Below are positions 34,122 to 42,329 of a DNA stretch of 64,000 nucleotides, in pieces. The DNA lies in assembly GCF_900108315.1 (NCBI RefSeq), contig NZ_FNVB01000005.1, forward strand, positions 248,001 to 312,000. The letters run 5' to 3'. The DNA is from Saccharopolyspora kobensis. GTDB lineage: Bacteria; Actinomycetota; Actinomycetes; Mycobacteriales; Pseudonocardiaceae. The notes beneath the pieces were generated by a model, which did not search any database, was not told where the DNA came from, and was given only the letters and a program-made list of their open reading frames with translations. The stretch's first letter is position 1. The number at the start of each line of letters is the position of its first letter. The position numbers and the translations under genes were made by a program.

Positions 34122-34958
34122 TCAGTCTACTTCGGACTGACGACGTCCCGGCAGTTCGTCGGCGACCAAGCGCACCAGGGCGGCGGTGCGGGAACGCTCC
34201 GGCATGGCGTACGGCAGCCCGGCGGCGGCGATCGGCGCGGCGGTGACCGGCCCGACGCACGCGACGAAGACCTCGTCCCGCAGCACTTCCCGCAATCGCT
34301 CACCCCGCCCGGTGCGATCCGCGCGCGCGAGGAAGTTGGTGGCGGCGGGCGCGCTGGTGAACGGCAGTGCGTCCACTTCGCCCCGCAGCACCGCGTCGAT
34401 CAGCCCGTCCAGCGCACCCAGATCGACCGGATCCGTCCAGCGGTACACCGTCACCGGCACCACCTCTGCACCGGCGTCGCGCAGCGCACGGCGGAACTCC
34501 AGCATCGGGTCCCCGTGCACCTGCAGCACGACCCGCTTCCCGGCGAGGTCCCGCTCCAGCAGATGCGCGAGGACCTCAGCGGATTCCTCCGAAGGCGAGG
34601 TGAAGGACTCCACGAGCCCAGCACCCCGCACCGCGCCGCGCGCCTTCGCGCCCCGAGCCGCCACCTCGGCCGAACTCAGGTGCGCCCGCAACCGCTCACC
34701 GGCACCGGCGTGCTCGGCGGCCTCGAACCAGCCCCGGAACCCGATCCCGGTGATGGCCACGACGTGGTCGACCGGCGCGGCGAGCACCTCCGCGGTGGCC
34801 GCGGCGAGCTCACCGTCCTCCGGCAACGGCACGGTGTGCATGGCCGCACCGAACACCACCCGCGCACCTCGCCGAGCGAGCAACGCCCCGATCTCCTCGG
34901 CCTTGCGCTCGGCCGTCACACCCACCGTGAAACCGCGCAGCGGCTGCTCCTCGTCCAC
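34122..34958 (-). CDS. Uroporphyrinogen-III synthase (HEM4) family protein
   Basis: A 278-residue protein with the two-lobed HEM4 fold. Recognisable segments are GFTVGVTAERKAEEIGALL at the N-terminus, VVLQVHGDP in the middle and FVACVGPVTAAPIAAAGL near the end. The enzyme closes hydroxymethylbilane to uroporphyrinogen III, but such stand-alone copies away from other haem genes may have a different or regulatory role. It lacks the C-terminal DNA-binding domain of the related response-regulator-like fusions. The start GTG has GAGGATGGGG upstream. It follows the TIGR02569 gene by 48 nt on the same strand. Confidence 0.75.
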   Translation of the reverse strand: MDEEQPLRGFTVGVTAERKAEEIGALLARRGARVVFGAAMHTVPLPEDGELAAATAEVLAAPVDHVVAITGIGFRGWFEAAEHAGAGERLRAHLSSAEVAARGAKARGAVRGAGLVESFTSPSEESAEVLAHLLERDLAGKRVVLQVHGDPMLEFRRALRDAGAEVVPVTVYRWTDPVDLGALDGLIDAVLRGEVDALPFTSAPAATNFLARADRTGRGERLREVLRDEVFVACVGPVTAAPIAAAGLPYAMPERSRTAALVRLVADELPGRRQSEVD

Positions 34959-35006
34959 AGCCCCATCCTCACACCACGCGGCGACCCCGGTGAAGGGCGC
35001 CGGGAT

Positions 35007-35804
35007 TCAGAGGACTTCGAGGACCATCTGGGAGGCGCGTTCCAGGCCGGTGAGGGTCTGGGTGGAGGAACGCGGATGCAGGGCGTGCACCGCCAGCCGG
35101 AACAGCAGCGCGCGCAGCAGCGCCTGCGGCCAGTCGGACAGGTGCGACCAGCGCTCCACGATCGCCGCGTCCGCACCGCCCCAGGCCAGCGCGTCGATCA
35201 CCACGACCGCCGCCGCCCACTCGGCGGGCCGCCAGTACGGGTTGAAGTCGATGATGCCGGGCGCCGCGTCATCGGTGAACAGCACGTTGCCGAACAGATC
35301 GCCGTGCACCACCTGCGGTCCCAGCTGGACCTCGCGCCGCGAGCCGGCGAGCACGTCGTAGAGGCGCCCGCCCTTCTCCTCCGGCAGCGCGTACTCCTCC
35401 TCGCCCCAGGCCATCCGGTCGGCCAGCGCGTAGATGTCCTGGCGGGCCTGCAGGAATCGCGGCCGGGCCAGGAAGCGGCTTGCCGAGTGCAGGCGCAGCG
35501 ACATCGCCACCACGTCGTCGTGCCGGGGCTCGGCGCGGCCGGCGATGTTCCGGCTGGCCGACCAACCCGACACCACCCAGCGGCCATCGGTGGACCGGAC
35601 CGGGCGGGAGACCCGCACCTCGTCCGGTTCGAGCAGGTCGAGGGTCTGCGCGACCCAGGCGGCTTCGGCGGTGTTCGCGGCGGGCTTCAGCACGATGTCC
35701 CCGCACCGCCAGGCGACCGCGCCCTCCAGCGGCTCAGGATCTTCGACGCGCGCGCCGAATGCCGCGCGCACGTGCGGCGGTGGCGGCTCCGGCGTAGGAC
35801 TCAC
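35007..35804 (-). CDS. TIGR02569 family aminoglycoside-phosphotransferase-like protein
   Basis: A 265-residue protein of the actinobacterial TIGR02569 family (Rv3205c by position). The phosphotransferase fold is shown by the catalytic loop HGDLFGNVLF and the metal-binding IIDFNPYWRP, with an N-terminal lobe containing WRCGDIVLKPA. Phosphoryl acceptor and role are unknown; it is consistently found next to moeZ. GTG 35804 lies 7 nt after TAGCGT (35812-35817), so it has its own leaderless promoter, and a terminator separates it from moeZ. Confidence 0.85.
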   Translation of the reverse strand: MSPTPEPPPPHVRAAFGARVEDPEPLEGAVAWRCGDIVLKPAANTAEAAWVAQTLDLLEPDEVRVSRPVRSTDGRWVVSGWSASRNIAGRAEPRHDDVVAMSLRLHSASRFLARPRFLQARQDIYALADRMAWGEEEYALPEEKGGRLYDVLAGSRREVQLGPQVVHGDLFGNVLFTDDAAPGIIDFNPYWRPAEWAAAVVVIDALAWGGADAAIVERWSHLSDWPQALLRALLFRLAVHALHPRSSTQTLTGLERASQMVLEVL

Positions 35805-35880
35805 GCGCCAGACGCTACATCGATGATCGCCGAATCCGCAGCAGGCACTCCGAAGCCCGCGAACACATCACTTCGAACGG

Positions 35881-35920
35881 CAGCGGGCCGACGGGTGCCG
35901 AAGCACCCACCGGCCCGCTG
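35881..35920 (-). terminator. Terminator after moeZ
   Basis: CAGCGGGCCG (35881-35890) pairs with CGGCCCGCTG (35911-35920), with an inner GGGTGC/GCACCC stem. It starts 9 nt past the moeZ stop and lies upstream of the TIGR02569 leaderless promoter. Confidence 0.7.
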
Positions 35921-35928
35921 CGCTCGGA

Positions 35929-37101
35929 TCAGTAGGTCGGGAGGCTCGGGTCGACTTCCTTGGCCCAGCCGAGAACTCCGCCACCGACGTGCACCGCGTC
36001 CGCGAAACCCGCCTTGTGCAGGGCCGCGAGGGTCTCGGCCGAGCGCGCGCCGGACTTGCAGTGCAGGACGATCTTGCGGTCCTGCGGCAGCTCCGACAGC
36101 GCCTCACCGGAGAGGATGCGGTCCTTCGGGATCAGCTTCGAGCCCTCGATCTTGACGATCTCGTACTCGTGCGGCTCCCGGACGTCGATCAGCTCGAACT
36201 TCTCGCCCCGGTCGAACATCTCCTTGAGCTCGCCGGGGGTGATCGTGCTCTTCGCCGCCGCTTCCTGGGCGTCGGAGGAGACCACGCCGCAGAACGCCTC
36301 GTAGTCGATCAGCTCGGTGATCGGCGTGGCGTTCGGGTCCTTGCGGATCTTGACGGTGCGGTAGCTCATCTCCAGCGCGTCGTAGATCATCAGCCGGCCG
36401 AGCAGCGTCTCGCCGATGCCGGTGATCAGCTTGATCGCCTCGTTGACCATGATCGAGCCGATGGAGGCGCACAGCACGCCGAGGACGCCGCCCTCGGCGC
36501 AGGAGGGCACCATGCCGGGCGGCGGCGGCTCCGGGTACAGGTCGCGGTAGTTCGGGCCGTGCTGGTCCCAGAACACGCTGGCCTGGCCCTCGAAGCGGAA
36601 GATCGAGCCCCACACGTACGGCTTGCCGAGCAGCACCGCCGCGTCGTTGACCAGGTACCGGGTGGCGAAGTTGTCCGTGCCGTCCAGGATCAGGTCGTAG
36701 TCGCGGAAGATGTCGAGCGCGTTGTCCGAGCTCAGGTGCGTCTGGTGCAGGACCACCTTGACGTACGGGTTGACCTCGGCGATCGAGTCGCGAGCCGATT
36801 CCGCCTTGGGCCTGCCGAGATCGGACTGCCCGTGGATGACCTGGCGGTGCAGGTTGGACTCGTCGACCTCGTCGAACTCCACGATGCCGAGCGTGCCCAC
36901 CCCGGCCGCGGCCAGGTACAGCAGCGCCGGGCTGCCCAGGCCGCCGGCGCCGACCACCAGCACCTTGGCGTTCTTCAACCGCTTCTGCCCGTCCATCCCG
37001 ACGTCCGGGATGATCAGGTGGCGGCTGTAGCGCGCGACCTCTTCCTTGGTCAGCTCATCCGCCGGTTCGACCAGCGGCGGCAGCGACGTTGCGCCGGACA
37101 T
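35929..37101 (-). CDS. moeZ: Adenylyltransferase-sulfurtransferase MoeZ
   Basis: A 390-residue fusion of an E1-like MoeB/ThiF domain (ATP site VLVVGAGGLGSPALL near residue 55; conserved DGTDNFATRYLVND) and a C-terminal rhodanese domain with active Cys348 in LHCKSGARS. It adenylates the C-terminus of sulfur-carrier proteins such as MoaD and CysO and then transfers sulfur to form the thiocarboxylate used in molybdopterin, cysteine or siderophore synthesis. ATG 37101 is chosen because AGGAGG lies 8 nt upstream and it reproduces the MSxxTSLPPLVEPA start of mycobacterial MoeZ; a GTG at 37131 is in frame. Confidence 0.94.
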   Translation of the reverse strand: MSGATSLPPLVEPADELTKEEVARYSRHLIIPDVGMDGQKRLKNAKVLVVGAGGLGSPALLYLAAAGVGTLGIVEFDEVDESNLHRQVIHGQSDLGRPKAESARDSIAEVNPYVKVVLHQTHLSSDNALDIFRDYDLILDGTDNFATRYLVNDAAVLLGKPYVWGSIFRFEGQASVFWDQHGPNYRDLYPEPPPPGMVPSCAEGGVLGVLCASIGSIMVNEAIKLITGIGETLLGRLMIYDALEMSYRTVKIRKDPNATPITELIDYEAFCGVVSSDAQEAAAKSTITPGELKEMFDRGEKFELIDVREPHEYEIVKIEGSKLIPKDRILSGEALSELPQDRKIVLHCKSGARSAETLAALHKAGFADAVHVGGGVLGWAKEVDPSLPTY

Positions 37102-37291
37102 TCCCAGCTCCTCCTCAATGGTCGGCGCCACCAGCGCGCGAGCACGTCAGCAGCACCTCAGTCAGGCTCCCCGAAGAGCACCCGAACGGGGTCTCACAGG
37201 ATCTGCAACGCAAGACTCCCCGATGCGCTTCCGCAACCCAAACTACTCCCACACTCCGGGACGGAACCCGGTCGCGACACACCCGGAGACC

Positions 37292-37344
37292 GGGGAACCG
37301 CTCAGGTTCCGCTACCCGCACCGCCACGCGAACCGAGCCTGGAA
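37292..37344. repeat. Partial copy F of the dispersed element (right end and tail)
   Basis: CTCAGGTTCCGCTACCCG followed by CACCGCCACGCGAACCGAG and CCTGGAA matches the right arm plus tail of copies C and D. No matching left arm was found upstream, so it looks like a truncated or decayed copy in the gap between moeZ and the DUF3152 gene. Confidence 0.5.
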
Positions 37345-37351
37345 TCAGCTC

Positions 37352-38404
37352 TCACGGGATCGGGAAGGGCCACGCGTTGGGCTTGCAGACGAAACCGTCC
37401 GCCGGGATCTGGGTGCCCTGATCGGCGATCTTGTTCAGCTCGTGCAGCTCGTTGTTCGAGACGCTGAAGGTCTGCTGCATCATCACCGGCGCGAGTCCGC
37501 CCTGCGTCGGGCAGCCGACGTGCTTGTTGCCGAAGACGTGCCCGACCTCGTGGTTGATCGCGTAGCGCCGGTAGCTGCCCATGTCGCCCTCGAACGACAC
37601 CGCGCCGCGCACCCAGCGGGCCGCGTTCAGGTACACCATCTCGCCCTTGCGGCACGAGCTGTCGTAGGGCACGCCGTTGCTGTAGTCGCAGGCTTCGCGC
37701 GCGGTCTGCTGGCTGACCAGGATCACCCGGAAGTCCGGGCTCTCACCGCCCGCGTCCACCCGCTGCAGCGAGATCGGCCCGGTGCTGGTGGCGCCCTGCG
37801 GGTTGGTCCAGCTGCGCGGGTCGGACAGCGTGGACTGCACCAGGTTGCCGAACTCGGCGTTCGGGTCGGCGATCTCGACGCCGACCTCGATCTCGACGGT
37901 GTAGCGGTACAACCGCCCGGTGCCGACCACCTCCGAGGTGCCGGGCAGCACCCGGAAGGTGCGCGCGCCGGTCTCCGGGATCTCGCCGCCCTCGGGCGGC
38001 AGGTCCGCGGAGAACAGCTCCGGGCCGAACCGCTGCCCGGGGACTTCGGTGACGACCGGTTCCTCCGGGGACTCCGACTCGCCCGCCGCCTGCTCGGTGA
38101 TGGCACCGCCGTCGGTGGGCCGAACGGTCTGGAACACGGCGAGCGCGCTGATCACGACCAGCAGCGGGACCGCGTAGATCCGCCAGCCGTACCGGGACAT
38201 CACGCCCGGTCGCTTGCGGCGCGGGCGCGGTTCGTCGTCCTCGAAGTCCTCCGCCTCGTCGAGGTCCTCGGGCTCGGCCGTGGGGTTCCAGGACGCCGCC
38301 AGCGGCTCCCCGCGGCGCTCTTCCGCCCCTGCGCGCGCCTTGGTACGACCTGCCGGTCGGCGGTCGTTCGCGGAGTTACGAGGTCGCTGCGGCGGGCGGG
38401 TCAC
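37352..38404 (-). CDS. DUF3152 membrane-anchored metalloprotease-like protein
   Basis: A 350-residue protein, the positional counterpart of Rv3207c. A long basic then acidic cytoplasmic N-terminus precedes one membrane helix (around WRIYAVPLLVVISALAVF), then a DUF3152 domain outside the membrane. It carries the zincin motif HEVGHVFGNKHVGC (HExxHxxxxxH) and several Cys residues. GTG 38404 is preferred on composition; an ATG at 38428 is in frame. It is upstream of moeZ on the same strand, the arrangement seen in mycobacteria. The substrate is unknown. Confidence 0.85.
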   Translation of the reverse strand: MTRPPQRPRNSANDRRPAGRTKARAGAEERRGEPLAASWNPTAEPEDLDEAEDFEDDEPRPRRKRPGVMSRYGWRIYAVPLLVVISALAVFQTVRPTDGGAITEQAAGESESPEEPVVTEVPGQRFGPELFSADLPPEGGEIPETGARTFRVLPGTSEVVGTGRLYRYTVEIEVGVEIADPNAEFGNLVQSTLSDPRSWTNPQGATSTGPISLQRVDAGGESPDFRVILVSQQTAREACDYSNGVPYDSSCRKGEMVYLNAARWVRGAVSFEGDMGSYRRYAINHEVGHVFGNKHVGCPTQGGLAPVMMQQTFSVSNNELHELNKIADQGTQIPADGFVCKPNAWPFPIP

Positions 38405-38501
38405 GCACACTAGCGTGCCACAGCCCATCCGGCACCCCAGGTCACACCGGCCACCGCGCGTGACCGACCCGGCGGGGCCGCCCCGGACCGGCCCAATCCG
38501 A

Positions 38502-39521
38502 TCACCACAGATCTTCGGCCCCGGCCAGGCCGAGCACCGCCCGCGCGACTATCCGTGGCCGTTCCATCTGCGCGACATGACCTGTTCGTGGCAGCACGAG
38601 CAGCTTCCCGCGCGGCACCAGCAGCGCGGTGCGCGGCGCCTTGCGCACCGAGACCACCCGGTCCTGCGCGCCCCACACGACGAGCGTCGGCGCGCTGATC
38701 TCCGGGAGCAGCCGCCACAGCGAGCGCGCGGGAGGCACCAGCCAGGAGCGCACCAGTTCCATCGTGGTCCGCCCCAGCGCCGGGCCGGCCCAGGGCAGCC
38801 CGTCGCGCTCCTCGAACTCCGCGACCGCCTCGGCGAAGCGGTGCTCCGGCACCACGCCCGGGTCGGCGAAGCACAACCGCATCAGCTGCGCGGTCCGCTC
38901 GGCCGCGGTCGTGGTGGCCAGCTGCCTGCGGGCCCTGGTCCCGAGCACGGGGAGCATCGCCAGCGCGATCCGCGGATCGGAGAGCCGTCGCGGGTCCAGC
39001 CGCAGATCGGGCATCGCCGGGGAGATCAGCGTGAGCGTGGCGACCAGGTCCGGGCGCTGCACCGCCACCTCGATCGCCACCGCCGCGCCGAAGGAGTTGC
39101 CGGTCAGGTGCACCGGGCCGGGCAGCTGCGCCAGCAGACCGATCACCACTTCGGCGTTGGCGCGGCGGGTGCAGGCGAAGCCGGGCGGCGGTTCGGTGCG
39201 GCCGAAGCCGGGCAGGTCGACGGCGATGCTGCGCAGCCGGGGCGCCAGCACCGCGGCGAGGTCGGTCCAGTTCGTCGACGAACCGGCCAGCCCGTGCAGG
39301 TGGACCGCGGTCTCGGCGCTCGCCGACGGCGCGGGCGTCTCCCGCACGTGCAGGCGCACCGGACCTTGGCCCGTGGCGACTTCGAGGTGCCGACCGGGCG
39401 GCGGCTTGGCGGTGAGGTCGAGCGGCGCAACGCCGTCGACCACCAGCGGCACCCGCGTCAGCTCCCGCCGGCCCAGCCGGTCTCCTCCGGGGCGCGCAAC
39501 GGCAGACGTCGTCGTGGTCAC
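38502..39521 (-). CDS. Alpha/beta-hydrolase
   Basis: A 339-residue alpha/beta-hydrolase. Features in order are the oxyanion segment VHLHGLAGSSTNW, the strand-turn VDLPGFGRTEPP, the nucleophile elbow GNSFGAA, a late Asp in VVWGAQDRVV and the catalytic His in PRTGHVAQME. A lid domain of about 100 residues is inserted. There is no signal peptide. GTG 39521 is 6 nt after CATGCT, a possible leaderless arrangement. It is divergent from a TetR gene, the Rv3208 counterpart; this hydrolase is not part of the mycobacterial order. The substrate is unknown (esterase, lipase or C-C hydrolase all possible). Confidence 0.8.
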   Translation of the reverse strand: MTTTTSAVARPGGDRLGRRELTRVPLVVDGVAPLDLTAKPPPGRHLEVATGQGPVRLHVRETPAPSASAETAVHLHGLAGSSTNWTDLAAVLAPRLRSIAVDLPGFGRTEPPPGFACTRRANAEVVIGLLAQLPGPVHLTGNSFGAAVAIEVAVQRPDLVATLTLISPAMPDLRLDPRRLSDPRIALAMLPVLGTRARRQLATTTAAERTAQLMRLCFADPGVVPEHRFAEAVAEFEERDGLPWAGPALGRTTMELVRSWLVPPARSLWRLLPEISAPTLVVWGAQDRVVSVRKAPRTALLVPRGKLLVLPRTGHVAQMERPRIVARAVLGLAGAEDLW

Positions 39522-39650
39522 ACCTACAGCATGATGGCCCTGCCACCACCGGATTTCGCTACCTACCACTACCGGCGAGTAGAGTCAGGCCGCACCGGAG
39601 GTCGCGGAGACCGCCGTGAGCGTTTGGGAAGGAACCGGGTGGAGGCGAGG

Positions 39651-40271
39651 ATGACCGAGACCGCGCAACCGAGCCGAGGTGTCCGGTTGCCCCGCGACGC
39701 ACGCCGGGCGCAGCTGCTCGAAGCTGCACAGCACGTGTTCGTGCACAACGGCTACCACGCGGCGGCGATGGACGACATCGCGGAGCGCGCGGGGGTCAGC
39801 AAGCCCGTCCTCTACCAGCACTTCCCCGGCAAGCTGGAGCTGTACCTGGCGCTGCTGGAGACGCACGGCAACGAGCTGGTGCGCCGCGTCCGCGAGGCGA
39901 TCGCCTCCACTTCGGACAACAAGCAGCGGGTGCGGGCGGCGATCGGTGCGCTCTACGAGTTCGTCGCGGGCGAGGGCCAGGCGTTCCGGCTGGTGTTCGA
40001 GTCCGATCTGCGCGGCGAGCCCGCCGTGGAGAAGGCCGTGGAAGATGCCCTGGACGGGTGCATCGACGCGATCACCGAGGCGGTGACGGCGGATGCCGGG
40101 CTGGACGCCGAGCGCGCCCGCCTGCTGGCCGTCGGCCTGGTCGGCCTGAGCCAGGTGACCGCGCGCTACTGGCTGGACGTGCGCGGGACGATCGCCCTCG
40201 AAGAGGCGGTCGGGCTGATGTCCACGCTCGCCTGGAAGGGCCTCGCGGGCTTCCCGCTGCAGAACCCCTGA
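39651..40271 (+). CDS. TetR-family regulator (Rv3208-like)
   Basis: A 206-residue TetR protein. The N-terminal helix-turn-helix is residues about 17-63 (VFVHNGYHAAAMDDIAERAG, then VSKPVLYQHFPGK), followed by an all-helical ligand domain. Position matches Rv3208 in M. tuberculosis. ATG 39651 has GGAGG 5 nt upstream. It is divergent from the alpha/beta-hydrolase, with 129 bp between, so it may control that gene, but no palindromic operator is obvious there. The striking AT-rich palindromes lie after its stop instead. Confidence 0.87.
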   Translation: MTETAQPSRGVRLPRDARRAQLLEAAQHVFVHNGYHAAAMDDIAERAGVSKPVLYQHFPGKLELYLALLETHGNELVRRVREAIASTSDNKQRVRAAIGALYEFVAGEGQAFRLVFESDLRGEPAVEKAVEDALDGCIDAITEAVTADAGLDAERARLLAVGLVGLSQVTARYWLDVRGTIALEEAVGLMSTLAWKGLAGFPLQNP

Positions 40272-40306
40272 CCCACCGGAGTCCGCCGCCGGGCGACACC
40301 CCCGCA

Positions 40307-40439
40307 ATTTCAATTGAAATCGAACGTCCAATTTCAATTGAAGTTGCACCCCGTCGGCGTGTCGGGCGTCGACACGCCGACGGGGTGTCGGGTTTCAGGC
40401 GATTTCAATTGAAATTGCACATCTGATTTCAATTGAAAT
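40307..40439. repeat. Four AT-rich 14-bp palindromes around a hairpin
   Basis: ATTTCAATTGAAAT occurs at 40307-40320, 40402-40415 and 40426-40439, and with one mismatch at 40331-40344. Centres are 24, 71 and 24 bp apart, so two pairs (each with a 10-bp spacer) flank an 18-bp hairpin almost symmetrically. The sequence is highly anomalous in this GC-rich DNA. It lies between convergent tetR and alpha/beta-hydrolase genes. Possible roles are a multi-dimer protein binding site or a nucleoid or transcription-end boundary. Confidence 0.85.
40347..40387. terminator. Strong bidirectional hairpin between convergent genes
   Basis: CACCCCGTCGGCGTGTCG (40347-40364) pairs perfectly with CGACACGCCGACGGGGTG (40370-40387) around a 5-nt loop. 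It lies 75 nt past the tetR stop and 67 nt past the hydrolase stop on the other strand, and can terminate both. Confidence 0.8.
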
Positions 40440-40454
40440 CTCGCGGAACAGCGG

Positions 40455-41369
40455 TCAGCCGGTGGCTCGGGCGACCAGTTCGGCGATGCGGTCGGTGACC
40501 TCCGCCGTCCGCTCCAGCGGGAGCATGTGGCCCGCTCCCGCGTAGATCAGCAGCTTCGCATCCGGCAGCGCCTCGGCGATGCGGCGCGAGTGGGTGTGCG
40601 GCGTGAGGCGGTCGGCGAGCCCCGAGAGCACCACGGTCGGGATGTCCCGCAGCACGGCCAGCGCGTCGAGCCGGTCGTGGTCGATCAGCGCTTCGCGGTA
40701 GGCCGCCATGTTCGCCGGGTGGCACGCCGCCACCCAGTCCGCCGTGACGGCCACGTCGCGGGCCTCCGGCCCGGTGCCGAACAGCAGCCAGCGCATGCCC
40801 GGCCGCATCCAGGACGACTGCGGGCTCAACCGCTTCCCGCGAGCCGCCGCGAGGCGCTTGCGCACCACCCGCTCGCCCCGGTTGGCCAGTGCCGCGACCG
40901 GTGCGGGCAGGCCGAGGGTGGGCGCCGCCAGATCACCGCTGGAGGTCGCCACCAGAGCCACTCCGGCGACGCGCTGCCGGACCAGCTCCGGGTGCCGCTC
41001 GGCCAGCGCCATGATCGTCATGCCGCCCATCGAGTGCCCGGCCAGCACCACCGGTCCGACCGGAACGCGCTCGGCGATCAGCTCCGCGAGGTCGTCCGCG
41101 CAGCGCCGGATGCTGGCGCTGCCCGGCTGCGCCGGGTCGCTCTCGCCGTGGCCGCGCAGGTCGTACCGGATCGTGCGCACCTCCACGCCGGAGGCCGCCG
41201 GCAGGCCGGTCACCACCCGGTCCCACAGGTGCTTGGTCAGCGTCCAACCGTGCACGAGCACGACGGTGACGGGCGCGTCGGCCGGTCCTTCGTCGACGAC
41301 GCGCAGCCGGGCGCCGTCGCTGGTGGTGAACTCGTCGGCGGTCGTGGTCTGCAAGTTCGCTCCCGTCAT
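40455..41369 (-). CDS. Alpha/beta-hydrolase coupled to an AurF-like oxygenase
   Basis: A 304-residue alpha/beta-hydrolase with VLVHGWTLTKHLWD (oxyanion region), RYDLRGHGESD, nucleophile elbow GHSMGGM, a late Asp in SGLADRLTP and His in YAGAGHMLPLE. The ATG at 41369 overlaps the stop of the AurF-like gene (ATGA), so the two are translationally coupled and probably act on the same substrate class. There is no signal peptide. The operon runs from a promoter with a TetR operator at 42298-42320. The substrate is unknown. Confidence 0.85.
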   Translation of the reverse strand: MTGANLQTTTADEFTTSDGARLRVVDEGPADAPVTVVLVHGWTLTKHLWDRVVTGLPAASGVEVRTIRYDLRGHGESDPAQPGSASIRRCADDLAELIAERVPVGPVVLAGHSMGGMTIMALAERHPELVRQRVAGVALVATSSGDLAAPTLGLPAPVAALANRGERVVRKRLAAARGKRLSPQSSWMRPGMRWLLFGTGPEARDVAVTADWVAACHPANMAAYREALIDHDRLDALAVLRDIPTVVLSGLADRLTPHTHSRRIAEALPDAKLLIYAGAGHMLPLERTAEVTDRIAELVARATG

Positions 41370-42265
41370 CGGATCAGGTAAGCCTTCTTCCACCAGTACA
41401 TGCCCGGTTTGCCGACCAGCCCGGCCTCGTCCAGGAACGACATGATCTTCTCGCCGCCCCAGTGCAGGGTGTCCCGCCAGTTCGGGTTCCGCCAGGCCGC
41501 TTCGAGGCCGTCCCGCGGCCGGATCCCGACCGCCTTGTAGACGTGCGGGTTGATCAGGCTGAAGCAGATCGCGTAGGACACCAGCGCGGTCCAGAACTGG
41601 TGGTAGGCGCGCTCCGCGGCGTTGCACTCGGCCATCCGGCGCACCACCTCCTCGCGCGCGAAGGTCACGTGCCGGGCCTCCTCCAGCACGTGGATGCGGT
41701 TGATCATGCGCACCAGCGGCTGGACCTCCGGGTCGTTCATCTGGTCCCGCTGGTAGCGGTCCAGGATCTCCTCGGCGACCAGGATGGACGCGTACGCCGA
41801 CGGCCCGCGCAGGGTCGCGGGCAGGATCCGGCCGCCGAGCTTGAGCAGCGGCAGCGGCCCGTAGGCGGGTGCCCCGACGCGGTCGACGGCCTTGGCGAAC
41901 ATCGTGGAGTGGCGGCACTCGTCGGCCACCTCGGTCAGCGCGTACTGGGCGTGGTTGGTGCGCGGGTCGGAGTCGTAGAACTCCTTGAGCAGCATCTGCA
42001 TCAGCAGGACTTCGAACCACAGGCCGTTGGAGGCGATGCTGGCGAACTCGTGCTTGGTGAGCTCGATGCGCTGCTCGTCGCTCAACCGGTCCCAGAGCGG
42101 CGTGCCGTAGAGCGAGCTCCGGTGGAACGGGATGAACGGCTTGCCCTCGACCAGCGGTGCGTCCCAGTCCACGTCGACTTCGGGGTCGTAGCTGTTCCGG
42201 GCGGACGAGTTCAGCAGTCTGCCGGCCGTCTTCTCCCGGTCGTTGACCTGCAAGGCCCTGCTCAT
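41366..42265 (-). CDS. AurF-like diiron N-oxygenase family protein
   Basis: A 299-residue helical protein with two diiron carboxylate motifs, TEVADECRHSTMF and HVLEEARHVTF, plus further Glu residues in EILDRYQRDQ. This matches the AurF (p-aminobenzoate N-oxygenase) family, which uses a diiron centre for oxygenation; the real substrate is unknown and fatty or aromatic amines are possible. ATG 42265 begins a clear N-terminus (MSRALQVNDREKTAG) after a GGAGAGGGTG region. It is divergent from a TetR regulator, and a hydrolase gene overlaps its end. Confidence 0.82.
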   Translation of the reverse strand: MSRALQVNDREKTAGRLLNSSARNSYDPEVDVDWDAPLVEGKPFIPFHRSSLYGTPLWDRLSDEQRIELTKHEFASIASNGLWFEVLLMQMLLKEFYDSDPRTNHAQYALTEVADECRHSTMFAKAVDRVGAPAYGPLPLLKLGGRILPATLRGPSAYASILVAEEILDRYQRDQMNDPEVQPLVRMINRIHVLEEARHVTFAREEVVRRMAECNAAERAYHQFWTALVSYAICFSLINPHVYKAVGIRPRDGLEAAWRNPNWRDTLHWGGEKIMSFLDEAGLVGKPGMYWWKKAYLIR

Positions 42266-42297
42266 CCGGTGATCACCCTCTCCGCCGCCACGTTGCG

Positions 42298-42320
42298 TGT
42301 TACTTGAGGTAACAGTTACC
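42298..42320. promoter_or_regulatory. TetR operator in the divergent promoter
   Basis: TGTTACTTGAGGTAACA (42298-42314) is an inverted repeat with 6-bp arms, and GGTAACAGTTACC (42308-42320) is a second overlapping one, giving three alternating GTTAC/GTAAC half-sites. The last half-site overlaps the -10 hexamer TACCTT (42317-42322) of the TetR gene. This predicts autorepression and control of the divergent AurF-like operon. Confidence 0.8.
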
Positions 42321-42329
42321 TTCGGTAGC

